A stretch of 64,000 nt of DNA from Billgrantia aerodenitrificans. Lineage in GTDB: Bacteria; Pseudomonadota; Gammaproteobacteria; Pseudomonadales; Halomonadaceae. Position 1 is the first letter of the stretch; every line of letters starts with the position of its first letter. Both the position numbers and the translations under genes were made by a program. Positions 33,447-43,701 of the stretch are shown here, piece by piece. The notes beneath the pieces were generated by a model. The model was not told the origin of the DNA. It saw only the letters and a program-made list of their open reading frames with translations, and made no database searches. The stretch covers positions 154,180 to 218,179 of the forward strand of contig NZ_JABFTV010000010.1 of NCBI RefSeq assembly GCF_021404405.1, given 5' to 3'.

Positions 33447-35021
33447 ATGAAGCATGACGATGTGCCAATCCTCAAACCCGGGCAGGACAACGCCCAGGTG
33501 CTGGGGATGGACTTCCACCATCCCGTGTTCCCACTCTCGGCCGTGGCCATCCTGGCCTTCATCCTCTACGCCCTGGTCTATCCCGATGCCGCCAACAGCC
33601 ATCTCACTGCGGCCCGTGGCTTCTCCATCGAGTATTTCGACTGGCTGTTCATGATTGCCGGCAACCTCTTCGTGCTGCTGTGCCTGGCGTTGATCGTCAT
33701 GCCGTTGGGGCGCATCCGTCTGGGCGGCAGTCAGGCCCGCCCCGAGTACTCGACTACCTCATGGTTCGCCATGCTGTTCGCCGCGGGCATGGGCATCGGC
33801 CTGATGTTCTGGAGCGTGGCCGAGCCGGTGGCCTACTACACCGACTGGTACGGCACCCCGCTCAATGCCGAGGCGCACACCCCGGCCGGCGCCAGCGCGG
33901 CCATCGGCGCCACCATGTTCCACTGGGGCCTGCACCCCTGGGCAATCTACGGCGTGGTGGGGCTGTCGCTGGCCTTCTTCGCCTACAATCGCGGCCTGCC
34001 GCTGACCCTGCGCTCGGCCTTCACGCCGATCCTCGGTGAGCGGGTACGCGGCTGGTTCGGCCACATCATCGACATCGTCGCGGTACTGGCCACCATCTTC
34101 GGCCTGGCCACTTCGCTGGGCTTCGGTGCCTCCCAGGCGGCAGGCGGCCTCAACTACCTGTGGGGCGTGCCCAACACCATCGGCACCCAGCTGGCGATCA
34201 TCGTGGTGGTTACCGCCGTGGCCCTGTTCTCGGTGTGGCGCGGTATCGACGGCGGTGTGAAGCTGTTCTCCAAGATCAACATGATGCTTGCCCTGGGCCT
34301 GCTCACCTTCGTGATTATCACCGGCGGTGTGCTGCTGTTCGTCAACAACCTGTGGCACACCACCTTCGCCTACGTCAGCCACGTCGTGCCGCTCTCCAAC
34401 TGGATCGGTCGCGACGACACCACCTGGTACCACGGCTGGACCGTGTTCTACTGGGCCTGGTGGATCTCCTGGTCGCCCTTCGTCGGCATGTTCATCGCGC
34501 GGGTCTCCCGCGGGCGTACGGTACGTGAGTTCCTGATCGCCGTGCTGCTGGTGCCGACCCTGGTCACGCTGGTGTGGATGAGCGCCTTCGGCGGCACCGC
34601 CCTGACTCAGTCGGCGGCCGGTGTGGGCGCCCTGGCCGACGGCATCAGCGACGTCTCGCTGGCGATGTTCCAGATGCTCGAGCACCTGCCGCTGACCACC
34701 CTGACCTCCAGTCTGGCGATCCTGCTGGTGCTGATCTTCTTCATCACCTCGTCGGATTCCGGCTCGCTGGTGATCGACAACATCACCGCCGGCGGCAAGA
34801 CCGATGCCCCCCGCGGCCAGCGCGTGTTCTGGGCGGTGCTGGAAGGCGTGATCGCCGGTATCCTGCTGTACGGCGGCGGCAGCACCGCACTGGGCGCCCT
34901 GCAAGCCGGCGCCGTGGCCACCGGGCTGCCCTTCACCCTGGTACTGCTGGGCATGGCCTACTGCCTGGTCAAGGGGCTGAGGGAAGAGCAGCGCGGACTG
35001 GCGGCCGCCAAGCCGGCCTGA
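33447..35021 (+). CDS. BCCT-family betaine/choline/carnitine transporter
   Basis: Inner-membrane secondary transporter, 524 aa, with about 12 hydrophobic segments. BCCT hallmarks are the glycine-rich GMGIGLMFWSVAEP in the substrate-binding helix and the tryptophan-rich FYWAWWISWSPFVGMFIARV. The C-terminus is short, without the long osmosensing tail of BetP/BetT, so it probably serves nutrient uptake rather than osmotic response; that is inference. GAGGA lies 7 bases before the ATG. Its position among the betaine catabolic genes suggests glycine betaine as substrate, but choline or carnitine cannot be excluded. It is divergent from fdhA. Confidence 0.88.
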   Translation: MKHDDVPILKPGQDNAQVLGMDFHHPVFPLSAVAILAFILYALVYPDAANSHLTAARGFSIEYFDWLFMIAGNLFVLLCLALIVMPLGRIRLGGSQARPEYSTTSWFAMLFAAGMGIGLMFWSVAEPVAYYTDWYGTPLNAEAHTPAGASAAIGATMFHWGLHPWAIYGVVGLSLAFFAYNRGLPLTLRSAFTPILGERVRGWFGHIIDIVAVLATIFGLATSLGFGASQAAGGLNYLWGVPNTIGTQLAIIVVVTAVALFSVWRGIDGGVKLFSKINMMLALGLLTFVIITGGVLLFVNNLWHTTFAYVSHVVPLSNWIGRDDTTWYHGWTVFYWAWWISWSPFVGMFIARVSRGRTVREFLIAVLLVPTLVTLVWMSAFGGTALTQSAAGVGALADGISDVSLAMFQMLEHLPLTTLTSSLAILLVLIFFITSSDSGSLVIDNITAGGKTDAPRGQRVFWAVLEGVIAGILLYGGGSTALGALQAGAVATGLPFTLVLLGMAYCLVKGLREEQRGLAAAKPA

Positions 35022-35055
35022 TACACCATCGACCTCACGCAAGAAACCACCACGC

Positions 35056-35077
35056 GACCCCGGCCTTGGCCGGGGTC
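35056..35077 (+). terminator. Terminator downstream of the BCCT gene
   Basis: GACCCCGGCC-TT-GGCCGGGGTC is a perfect 10-bp stem followed by TTCTTGTTG, 34 bp past the BCCT stop. It shares its core with the terminators at 31511 and 35244. Confidence 0.85.
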
Positions 35078-35105
35078 TTCTTGTTGGGGAAGACAATAAG
35101 TCAAA

Positions 35106-35126
35106 CTCCAAGCTCCAAGCTCCAAG
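35106..35126. repeat. Three tandem copies of CTCCAAG
   Basis: Heptamer copies at 35106-35112, 35113-35119 and 35120-35126, between two terminators. No role is apparent. The surrounding 35082-35240 stretch shows no gene. Confidence 0.6.
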
Positions 35127-35243
35127 AGACCAATCGGTTGGATCGCTGTCGCAAGCGATGCAAGGCCCGCCGCCGGTGCGCAGTTGGCGTGTGTGCCACT
35201 TGCCCTGGGTGCTGCCTATCTCCGCCAATACCGCCCCCCAACG

Positions 35244-35273
35244 CAACGACCCCGGCCAAGGCCGGGGTCGTTG
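35244..35273 (-). terminator. Terminator downstream of etfB
   Basis: CAACGACCCCGGCC-AA-GGCCGGGGTCGTTG is a perfect 14-bp stem, 38 bp past the etfB stop. It is symmetric and so could stop transcription from both sides. No long T-run is present on the minus strand. Confidence 0.75.
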
Positions 35274-35310
35274 TTGGGTTAGGGCGTTATCGTGAATGCG
35301 TTATCGAAAG

Positions 35311-36159
35311 CTAGCGCAGAACGCCCTCGTCCTTGAGCAGCTTGAAGATCGCCTCGGCGCCCTGCTCCGGGGTCACGTCGGTCAACACCTGGCCACTGCC
35401 GCCTTCGGCCTTGGCCGCGGCGGCCTTGAAGCGATCCCGCGCCGAGGCCGCCTTGACGATCTTGAGCCGCTTGGGACGCTTGCGGGCCGGTGTCACGTTC
35501 CACTCCGGCTGTGCCTCATCCCACTCGACCGCTGCCGACTCGGCCTCGATCTCACCGCGCTGGGCCGGGCCGAAGGCGCTCTGGCGGGCCGCGGCGGCGG
35601 CAGCGTCGACGGTGACGATGGCCGGCAGCCGCACCTGCAGCCGGCGGCGCTGGCCGCGAGGCAGGGCCTGGAGCAGGGTAGCTACGCCATTCTCGACCTT
35701 TTCCACGGCAGCCAGACCACCGACCAGCGGCCAGCCAAGACGCTCGGCCAGCAGGTAAGGCAGCATGCCGGAGCCTTCGCCCTGCTCGGCGCGCTCGCCG
35801 GCGATCACCAGCTGCGGCCGTGCTGCACTCAGCCTGTCGGCCAGAGCGGGAACCACGTCGGCACCAGGCAGCTGCTCGACCAGGGTCAAGGCGGAGAAGC
35901 CCATGCCCAGATAGCCGCGCAAGGCACTTTCGCTCTCCTCGTCGAGCGCGCCGGCGTGCAGCAGGGAGATGCGCGCCCCAGCGAGGGACAGGGCCAGCTC
36001 CACGCCGCGGGCGTCCTGATCGGCGCGCCGGGCGCGCCCGGTCACGGGGTGGCGGCCCACGGAGACCAGCACTGCCACTTCGAGCGCACCATCTTGCTGA
36101 GCACTAGTTGCTTGTGCACCTGTACTTGGCGCTCCAGGCGCTTGGGCATCAGGCCGCAT
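35311..36159 (-). CDS. etfB: Electron transfer flavoprotein, beta subunit (betaine cluster type)
   Basis: Small ETF subunit, 282 aa. It shows the ETF-beta pattern: VAVLVSVGRHPVTGRARRAD near the N-terminus, LVIAGERAEQGEGSGMLPYL, LPAIVTVD, and a C-terminal segment with ARKRPKRLKIVKAASARDRF. The ATG at 36159 lies inside the etfA 3' end (11-base overlap) with GAGGAG upstream; the frame back to 36228 is rejected. With EtfA it probably accepts electrons from dimethylglycine demethylase (DgcA/DgcB) and passes them to the respiratory chain. Confidence 0.87.
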   Translation of the reverse strand: MRPDAQAPGAPSTGAQATSAQQDGALEVAVLVSVGRHPVTGRARRADQDARGVELALSLAGARISLLHAGALDEESESALRGYLGMGFSALTLVEQLPGADVVPALADRLSAARPQLVIAGERAEQGEGSGMLPYLLAERLGWPLVGGLAAVEKVENGVATLLQALPRGQRRRLQVRLPAIVTVDAAAAAARQSAFGPAQRGEIEAESAAVEWDEAQPEWNVTPARKRPKRLKIVKAASARDRFKAAAAKAEGGSGQVLTDVTPEQGAEAIFKLLKDEGVLR

Positions 36160-37465
36160 CGCGCTTCTCCTCTCGTTGCCGTTGGACCATCTCGACCAGC
36201 GCCGCGAGTATGCTCGCCGAGTCGCCAATCACCGCCAGGTCGGCGCGCTTGATCATGTCGCACCCCGGATCGAGGTTGATGGCCACCACCTTGTCGCAGC
36301 TCTGGATACCCTGCAGGTGCTGAATGGCACCGCTGATGCCCACCGCCACGTAGACCCGTGCAGTGACCCAGGTCCCGGTAGCGCCCACCTGACGATGGCG
36401 CGGCATGAAGCCATCGTCCACCGCCACCCGCGAGGCACCTTCGGTCGCTCCCAATATCTTGGCGGCCTGATGGAAGCCCTCCCAGTCCTTGACGCCGTTG
36501 CCGGCGGAAAGAATGAACTCGGCCTCGGAGAGCGCCACGCCGGCCGGATCGACGGCCACCTGCCCCAGATCCTCGATGCGCCCCAGCAGAGGCGGCAGCG
36601 GCTGCGACAAGGCCAGCGGCTGAACCGCATGGCGGGTCTCGGAAACGGGCTCGGCGCATTCGGCCAGCGCCAGCACCACACGCGGCAGGGCGCGCTGGAT
36701 ATCGCTGGTACCGGCAGCACCGCGTCCGGTACAGCGCCAGCCCAACGCGCAGGCAGCGTCCCGTTCGACCTGCCAGATGCCGGCGGCAGGCCGTTCACCC
36801 AGGCGCGCCGACAGGCGCCGTCCCAGGTCGGCGCCGCCCAGCTTGGAGTCGGGAAACAGCCAGTGACGCGGGGCAAACTCGCCGTCGACGGCGGTGAGTG
36901 CCGCCAGGCGTGCCTCCGGCGCGTAGCCGTCGACATCATCGCCATCCAGCACGATCAGCCGATCGATGCCGGCTTCACCAAAACCAGCACGCTCTTTAGG
37001 CTCGCCGGAGCCCTCGCCAGGGCCAAAGAGCACTGCCACCACGGCACCCGGCCGCTCACCATCGGCATCGGCCAGCTGGCGGGCCAGGCCCAGCAGGTCG
37101 CGGTCGTGGCTGGAGAGACGCCCGCCGGGCATGTCCGGTACCACTGCGACCAGGAAGGCCGGGGCCTCGATGGTAACCTGCCGCCGTTCGTCGGCAGCGG
37201 CCTTGCGACCGGCACCGGCGCCACGTCCCGCTGCGGCAGCCTGCTGGACGCCGCTGCGGTCGATGCGCTTGATGCCGTTGGGTCCGATGAAGCCGACCGC
37301 ATGGGGATTCTTGCGGATCACGCCGTTGGGGCCCATCCACTCCGTCGCCGCCATGCCATGTCCGGCACTCTGGCCAAGCTCGGCCAGCACCCGCTCGTGA
37401 TCGGGATGCAGGCGATTGCGGGCGATCCACTCACGGCGCGGATCGCGACGAACGATCTCGCTCAT
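36149..37465 (-). CDS. etfA: Electron transfer flavoprotein, alpha subunit (betaine cluster type)
   Basis: FAD-binding ETF subunit, 438 aa, longer than housekeeping EtfA (about 310). The N-terminal extension of roughly 100 residues contains GPNGVIRKNPHAVGFIGPNG. The FAD domain is at the C-terminal end, with RQVGATGTWVTARVYVAVG, SGAIQHLQGIQSCDKVVAIN and DPGCDMIKRADLAVIGD. This long form is typical of the ETF encoded with dgcAB. The ATG overlaps the dgcB stop (ATGA) and the 3' end overlaps etfB, so dgcB-etfA-etfB are translationally coupled. Confidence 0.9.
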   Translation of the reverse strand: MSEIVRRDPRREWIARNRLHPDHERVLAELGQSAGHGMAATEWMGPNGVIRKNPHAVGFIGPNGIKRIDRSGVQQAAAAGRGAGAGRKAAADERRQVTIEAPAFLVAVVPDMPGGRLSSHDRDLLGLARQLADADGERPGAVVAVLFGPGEGSGEPKERAGFGEAGIDRLIVLDGDDVDGYAPEARLAALTAVDGEFAPRHWLFPDSKLGGADLGRRLSARLGERPAAGIWQVERDAACALGWRCTGRGAAGTSDIQRALPRVVLALAECAEPVSETRHAVQPLALSQPLPPLLGRIEDLGQVAVDPAGVALSEAEFILSAGNGVKDWEGFHQAAKILGATEGASRVAVDDGFMPRHRQVGATGTWVTARVYVAVGISGAIQHLQGIQSCDKVVAINLDPGCDMIKRADLAVIGDSASILAALVEMVQRQREEKRDAA

Positions 37466-39495
37466 GACGTGACCTCCTTCATCTCCGGGCGGGCACCGGC
37501 GGCAGACTGCGGGGCGCGGGTGCTATCGCTGCCGCCACCGGAGCCGGCGGGGCGCTCCACCAGGGCATCGGCCACCAGCTCGGCGATGTCGCGCACCTCG
37601 GCGGTGGCATCGACCACCCCCTCGAGCATGGCGGTGCACTGCGGACAGCCTACCGCCACCAGCTCGGCGCCGGTCTCCTTGACGTCGTTCATACGCATGT
37701 CGGGAATCCGCTGCTTGCCGGGGATGTCGGTGATCGGCGCACCGCCACCGCCACCGCAGCAGCGCGAGCGGAACCCTGAACGCTGCATCTCGGCCACGTC
37801 GATACCCAGCGCCTTGAGCACGTTGCGCGGTGCTTCGTATTCGCCGTTGTAGCGGCCCAGATAGCAGGGGTCGTGATAGGTGACACTGCCGCCCTTCCAG
37901 GGCGCGAAGTGCAGCCGACCCGCCTCGAACAGCTCGGCGATGTAGGTACTGTGGTGGCGTACCTCATACACACCGCCCAGCTCGCCGTACTCGTTTTTGA
38001 GGACATGGAAACTGTGCGGGTCGCAGGTGACGATGCACTGGAAGCGGTACTGCGACAGCGTTGCGATGTTGCGCTTGGCCAGCGACTGGAAGGTCGCCTC
38101 GTCGCCCAGGCGGCGCGCCACGTCGCCGCTGTCGCGCTCCTCGTTACCGAGCACGGCAAAATCGACACCGGCCGCACGCAGCACTTTCACCAGCGCTCTG
38201 AGCGTACGCTGATTGCGCATGTCGAAGACCCCGTCGCCCAGCCACAGCAGCACGTCGACCTGCCCCAGGTCGCGCATCAGGGGCAGATTGAGGTCCGCCG
38301 CCCAATGCATGCGCGAGCCGGGATCGAAGCCGCCGGGATTGTCGGTGGCGATCAGGTTGTCGAGCACCTCGGCGCCCTTGCCCGGGGTATTGCCATGCTC
38401 CAGGGTCAGGAAGCGACGCATGTCGACGATGGCATCGACGTGCTCGATCATCATCGGGCACTCCTCGACGCAGGCACGGCAGGTGGTGCACGACCACAGC
38501 GTCTCGGCATCCACCAAGGCCTGGCCCTCACGGGCAACGATAGGGCCATGGGGACTGCCGGCATGCTCGCCCACCGGTTTTCCTGGGTAAGGACTGCCGG
38601 CATAGTGGGCATCGCTGCCGCCGGCCAGGCCGACGACCATGTCCTGGATCAGCTTCTTGGGATTGAGCGGCTGACCGGCGGCGAAGGCCGGGCACATCGC
38701 CTCGCAGCGTCCGCACTGCACGCAGGCATCGAAGCCGAGCAGCTGGTTCCAGGTGAAGTCGCTGGGCGTCTCGACGCCCAGGGGCGCCTTGGAATCGTCC
38801 AGGTTCAGCGCCTTGAGCCCAGTGGAGCGGTTGCCCTCGCCCCCTTTTGTGGAAAAGCGCTCAGGGCGGCGATGGAAGGCCAGATGCAGGGCGCCGGCGA
38901 AGGCGTGCTTCATCGGCCCGCCCCAGGTCATGCCGAAGAACATTTCGCCAAGGCCCCACACCAGCACCGCGGCCAGCGCCAGAGCGAGGATCACGCTGCC
39001 CGTTCCGGCAGGTAGAATGCCCAGCGTCGGCAGGGTGAGCAGGAACACGCTCGCCGAGAACGCCATCAGGCTCTTCGGCAGGCGCATCCAGGGCCCCTTG
39101 GAGAGCCGCGCCGGCGGATTGCGCCGCCGTTTGGCGACGAACAAACTGCCGACGAACATGGCGGCGCTGGCCAGCAGCAGCAGCCCACCGAGGATTGGCC
39201 CCATTCTTTCTGAAGAGCCGAGCCCCAGGCCATGTACCAGGATCATCAGCACGGCCGCCGCGACGAAACCGCCGGCGGTGGCCACGTGGGTGTTGGACAT
39301 GACCTTGTCACGTGCCACCACATGGTGCAGATCGACCAGGTAGCGCCGCGGCATGGCGGCGAGCCCGCGCAGCAGATCGACCCGAGCGGGTCGACCCTGG
39401 CGCCACAGGCGAATGCGCCGCACGGCGCCGATCACGGCCAGCGCCAGGGCGGAGAAGATCAGTATTGGCAGCAGGGTCTCGAGCATCTCGCTCAC
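37462..39495 (-). CDS. dgcB: Dimethylglycine demethylase Fe-S subunit DgcB
   Basis: Membrane-bound (Fe-S) oxidoreductase related to heterodisulfide reductase subunits, 677 aa. Several hydrophobic helices lie in the first 210 residues. Two [4Fe-4S] motifs follow, CVQCGRCEAMCP and CTTCRACVEECP. Then come two cysteine-rich CCG-type domains with YHDPCYLGRYN, RSRCCGGGGG and VGCPQCTAML. It moves electrons from DgcA towards the ETF or quinone pool. It is 147 bp downstream of dgcA and overlaps etfA. Confidence 0.9.
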   Translation of the reverse strand: MSEMLETLLPILIFSALALAVIGAVRRIRLWRQGRPARVDLLRGLAAMPRRYLVDLHHVVARDKVMSNTHVATAGGFVAAAVLMILVHGLGLGSSERMGPILGGLLLLASAAMFVGSLFVAKRRRNPPARLSKGPWMRLPKSLMAFSASVFLLTLPTLGILPAGTGSVILALALAAVLVWGLGEMFFGMTWGGPMKHAFAGALHLAFHRRPERFSTKGGEGNRSTGLKALNLDDSKAPLGVETPSDFTWNQLLGFDACVQCGRCEAMCPAFAAGQPLNPKKLIQDMVVGLAGGSDAHYAGSPYPGKPVGEHAGSPHGPIVAREGQALVDAETLWSCTTCRACVEECPMMIEHVDAIVDMRRFLTLEHGNTPGKGAEVLDNLIATDNPGGFDPGSRMHWAADLNLPLMRDLGQVDVLLWLGDGVFDMRNQRTLRALVKVLRAAGVDFAVLGNEERDSGDVARRLGDEATFQSLAKRNIATLSQYRFQCIVTCDPHSFHVLKNEYGELGGVYEVRHHSTYIAELFEAGRLHFAPWKGGSVTYHDPCYLGRYNGEYEAPRNVLKALGIDVAEMQRSGFRSRCCGGGGGAPITDIPGKQRIPDMRMNDVKETGAELVAVGCPQCTAMLEGVVDATAEVRDIAELVADALVERPAGSGGGSDSTRAPQSAAGARPEMKEVTS

Positions 39496-39642
39496 CTCGC
39501 AGGCTAGAAATGATGGCTCGACGCAGGAGTGGGAAGGGGAGCCGGCGTCGCGCCCTTAGCATTCGCCCGAGCCGAGGCGCCGCGACGCGGTCCTGTCGAA
39601 GGAACTCGACTCCACTTTCTCCTTACCCGAGCGCAATAGCTT

Positions 39643-41715
39643 TCAAAGGTCTTTGCATAGCCGCAGGGCGTCGTAGATTGCCGCATGCGTATTGCGCGGC
39701 GCGGTGCAGTCGCCCAGGCGGAACAGCAGGTAACCCTCGCCCTGCTCACTCAAAGAGGGCTGCGCCGTGGCGGCGTAGAGCGCCTCGAGATCCACCTGGC
39801 CGCGGTTGCGCGAGCGCTCCTTCAGCGCGTAGTAGAGCGCTTCGTCCGGGCGTACGCCGTTCTCCACCACCACCTGATCGACCACCCGCTCCTCCATGGC
39901 GCCGGTGTACTCGTTCTCGAGCACCGCCACCAGGGCGTCGCCCTCGCGGTAGACCTTGTGCAGCATCAGGTCGGAGGTCATGATCACCTCCTTCTCGTAG
40001 AGACTGCGGTAATAGGTCGGGAAGGTGGTGCCACCCACCGCCGCGCCAGGCTTGATGTCGTCGGTGACGATCTCGACCTTGGCTCCCTTGTCGGCCAGAT
40101 AATCCGCCGCCGAAACGCCGGAGAACTCGCAGATGGAGTCGTAGATCAACACGTTCTTGCCCGGCGCGACCTTGCCAGAGAGCACGTCCCAGGTGCTGAC
40201 CACCAGGCTCTCCTCGGGGTTCTCCGAGTAGCCCCACTCCGGGTACTGGCTGAGGAAGGGCTGGCCGCCGGTGGCCAGTACCACGACGTCCGGGCGCAGG
40301 TCCTCGATGGTAGCCTCGTCGGCGCGGGTGCCGAGGCGCAGGTCCACCTTGAGGCGTGCCAGCTCCAGCTGATACCAGCGGGTGATACCGGCGATCTGGT
40401 CGCGCTGCGGCGCCTGGGCGGCGATGGTGATCTGGCCGCCGAGCTGATCCGCGGCTTCGAACAGGGTCACGTCGTGGCCGCGCTCGGCGGCGACACGAGC
40501 CGCCTCCATGCCGCCGGGGCCACCGCCCACCACTACCACCTTGCGCTTCGGCCCCTCGGTCTTCTCGATGATGTGCGGCAGACCCATGTACTCCCGCGAG
40601 GTCGCGGCGTTCTGGATGCACAGCACGTCGAGGCCCTGATACTGGCGGTCGATGCAGTAGTTGGCGCCTACGCACTGCTTGATCTGGTCGATCTGGCCCA
40701 TCTTGATCTTGGCGATCAGGTGCGGGTCGGCGATGTGCGCCCGGGTCATGCCCACCAGGTCGACGTAGCCCCCTTCGAGGATACGCTGGGCCTGGTTGGG
40801 ATCCTTGATGTTCTGGGCGTGGATCACCGGTACCTTGACCACTTCCTTGATGCCCGCCGCCAGGTGCAGGAAGGGCTCCGGCGGGAAGGACATGTTGGGA
40901 ATGACGTTGGCCAGGGTGTTGTGGGTGTCGCAGCCGGAGCCGATCACGCCGAAGAAGTCGACCTGGCCGGTGGCGTCGTAGTAGGCGGCGATCTGCTTCA
41001 TGTCCTCGTGGGTCAGGCCGTCCGGATGGAACTCGTCGCCGCAGATGCGCATGCCGACGACGAAGTCGTCGCCCACCTCGGCACGCACCGCCTTGAGCAC
41101 CTCCATGCCGAAGCGCATGCGGTTCTCGAAGCTGCCGCCCCACTGGTCGGTACGCTTGTTGACCCGCGGACTCCAGAACTGGTCGATCAGGTGCTGGTGC
41201 ACCGCGGAGAGCTCGACGCCGTCAAGACCGCCCTCCTTGGCCCGCCGCGCGGCCTGGGCGTAGTCGCCGATGATGCGCCAGATCTCCTCCTCCTCGATGG
41301 TCTTGCAGGTGGAGCGATGCACCGGCTCGCGAATGCCGGAGGGCGACACCAGAGTCGGCCAGTCGAAGCCGTCCCAACGCGAGCGACGCCCCATGTGGGT
41401 GATCTGGATCATGATCTTGCCGCCGTGCTTGTGCACGGCATCGGCGAGATTCTGGAAGTACGGGATGATGCGGTCAGTGGACAGGTTCACCGAGCTCCAC
41501 CAGCCCTGGGGGCTGTCGATGGAGACGACGGAGGAGCCGCCACAGATGCACAGGCCACAGCCGCCCTTGGCCTTCTCCTCGTAGTACTTGACATAGCGCT
41601 CGGTGGTCATGCCGCCGTCGGTGGCATGCACCTCGGCGTGGGCGGTGCTGACCACGCGATTGCGGATGGTCAGCTTGCCGATCTGGATCGGCTCGAAGAT
41701 CGCGTCGAATGCCAT
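39643..41715 (-). CDS. dgcA: Dimethylglycine demethylase catalytic subunit DgcA
   Basis: FMN/FAD enzyme converting dimethylglycine to sarcosine plus formaldehyde. The 690-aa protein joins an N-terminal old-yellow-enzyme TIM barrel (residues about 1-370, with IQITHMGRRSRWDG, GLDGVELSAVHQHLIDQFWS and RVNKRTDQWGGSFENRMRF) to a C-terminal FAD/NAD-binding half (VVVVGGGPGGMEAARVAAER). This architecture is that of trimethylamine and dimethylglycine dehydrogenases. An Fe-S motif of the form CVGANYCIDRQYQGLDVLC links the halves. Context with gbcAB, dgcB and etfAB supports DgcA over other members of the family. Confidence 0.92.
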   Translation of the reverse strand: MAFDAIFEPIQIGKLTIRNRVVSTAHAEVHATDGGMTTERYVKYYEEKAKGGCGLCICGGSSVVSIDSPQGWWSSVNLSTDRIIPYFQNLADAVHKHGGKIMIQITHMGRRSRWDGFDWPTLVSPSGIREPVHRSTCKTIEEEEIWRIIGDYAQAARRAKEGGLDGVELSAVHQHLIDQFWSPRVNKRTDQWGGSFENRMRFGMEVLKAVRAEVGDDFVVGMRICGDEFHPDGLTHEDMKQIAAYYDATGQVDFFGVIGSGCDTHNTLANVIPNMSFPPEPFLHLAAGIKEVVKVPVIHAQNIKDPNQAQRILEGGYVDLVGMTRAHIADPHLIAKIKMGQIDQIKQCVGANYCIDRQYQGLDVLCIQNAATSREYMGLPHIIEKTEGPKRKVVVVGGGPGGMEAARVAAERGHDVTLFEAADQLGGQITIAAQAPQRDQIAGITRWYQLELARLKVDLRLGTRADEATIEDLRPDVVVLATGGQPFLSQYPEWGYSENPEESLVVSTWDVLSGKVAPGKNVLIYDSICEFSGVSAADYLADKGAKVEIVTDDIKPGAAVGGTTFPTYYRSLYEKEVIMTSDLMLHKVYREGDALVAVLENEYTGAMEERVVDQVVVENGVRPDEALYYALKERSRNRGQVDLEALYAATAQPSLSEQGEGYLLFRLGDCTAPRNTHAAIYDALRLCKDL

Positions 41716-41725
41716 GGAAACCTCC

Positions 41726-42271
41726 TCAACCCTGGGCGTCGGCCAACGGCTGAACGGTGAAGATGCCTACCTCGCAGCCGGGCTCGGCGGCGCTCTGGGT
41801 CTGTTCGGCGACGGTGCGCAGGGCACTGCCACGGGCGGCGAGGATTTGGTCCATGGCGCCGGCGAACCAGCCGGTGAACATGTACTCCTCCTTCTGCCCC
41901 GTCTTGCCGAGCTGATAGACGAAGGCGCTGTGCTCCAGGCGCACGCGGGCGGTACCGGCATCGAGGTCGATGGCCTCGGTGACGAACTTGCCCCAGCCGC
42001 GCTGGGAGAGACGCAGCATGTAGTGCTCGAACACGTCGACGCCTTCCAGGCCGTGCAATTCGGCCTCCTTCTCGCACCAGTGCCAGGCGCTCTTGTAGCC
42101 GGCGCGGTAGAGAATCTCGGCATACTTATCCACACCCAGCGCTTCGGCGACGGCCGTGTGGTTGTTGATAAAGAAGTGCCGCGGTACGTACAGCATCGGC
42201 AGGGCGTCGGTGGTCCACACGCCGGTTTCGCTATCCACCTCGATGGGAAGCTCAGGGGCCATCTTGGTCAC
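41726..42271 (-). CDS. DUF5943 protein of the betaine cluster
   Basis: A 181-aa protein of unknown function that corresponds in position to the conserved hypothetical gene between the dipeptidase and dgcA in Pseudomonas betaine clusters. It resembles V4R/heme-NO-type small-molecule binding folds in its pattern LYRAGYKSAWHWCEKE, DVFEHYMLRLSQRGWGKF and VRLEHSAFVYQ, ending in YMFTGWFAGAMDQILAARG. That fold suggestion is tentative. It ends 10 bp before dgcA and is probably cotranscribed with it. A steady link with dgcA argues for a role in demethylation or cofactor handling. Confidence 0.8.
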   Translation of the reverse strand: MTKMAPELPIEVDSETGVWTTDALPMLYVPRHFFINNHTAVAEALGVDKYAEILYRAGYKSAWHWCEKEAELHGLEGVDVFEHYMLRLSQRGWGKFVTEAIDLDAGTARVRLEHSAFVYQLGKTGQKEEYMFTGWFAGAMDQILAARGSALRTVAEQTQSAAEPGCEVGIFTVQPLADAQG

Positions 42272-42360
42272 GGTCTTGATCCTCGAAATCGTTGTTCTAA
42301 GCGCTGGTAATTTGGTTCACGAATAAGTCCGGGCCGTCATGAGCGCAGCGAGAACAAGGC

Positions 42361-42418
42361 GCGAAGTCGAGAGAAAGCGGAGTGGACTGTTGTCCATGAG
42401 CATTTCGAACGACTTCGC
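42361..42418. repeat. Long imperfect palindrome (REP-like) upstream of the DUF5943 gene
   Basis: GCGAAGTCG (42361-42369) pairs with CGACTTCGC (42410-42418), GAAA (42373-42376) with TTTC (42403-42406), and TGGAC (42383-42387) with GTCCA (42392-42396). All three arms share one centre, giving a single 58-base hairpin with internal loops. It sits between the dipeptidase stop and the DUF5943 start, in a 185-bp interval with no gene. It looks like a dispersed intergenic repeat rather than a simple terminator. Confidence 0.6.
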
Positions 42419-42456
42419 AACGCAGTAATCGCAAGCGCAATAGGCCCGAGGGCCGG

Positions 42457-43434
<978 letters not shown>

Positions 43435-43614
43435 GAGGGCGTGCTCCGGATGGATTGACTTGAAGGCAGCATAGCGCTGGCATGGTGAGTCCCGACTTCT
43501 GGAAGCGACGGCGATAATTCCAAAAACGTCACCCCTGTCGCGACTGCGACGAACAGCACAATGCACCTCTCCTGCCGCCTTCCGCTGAGAGGGCGGAAAC
43601 CGGTCACGTAAATG

Positions 43615-43639
43615 CCTCTCCCGCGCCGGGCGGGAGAGG
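43615..43639 (-). terminator. Hairpin downstream of the GbdR-type regulator gene
   Basis: CCTCTCCCGC-GCCGG-GCGGGAGAGG, a perfect 10-bp stem 62 bp beyond the regulator's stop codon. On the minus strand it is followed by CATTTACG. It is a likely terminator. Confidence 0.6.
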
Positions 43640-43701
43640 GAAGCAATCGACAAGAGAAGTGGGGAAACGGCCCACGGCGCCCTGGCCGCGAGCCGCCGGG
43701 C

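Noticed and set aside
35106..35126. CTCCAAG triplet repeat as a possible CRISPR or operator
   Set aside because: Seven-base units without spacers, located between two terminators; a chance microrepeat is more likely.
39685..41760. 691-codon open frame opposite dgcA
   Set aside because: Antisense shadow; dgcA is clearly the coding strand by motifs.
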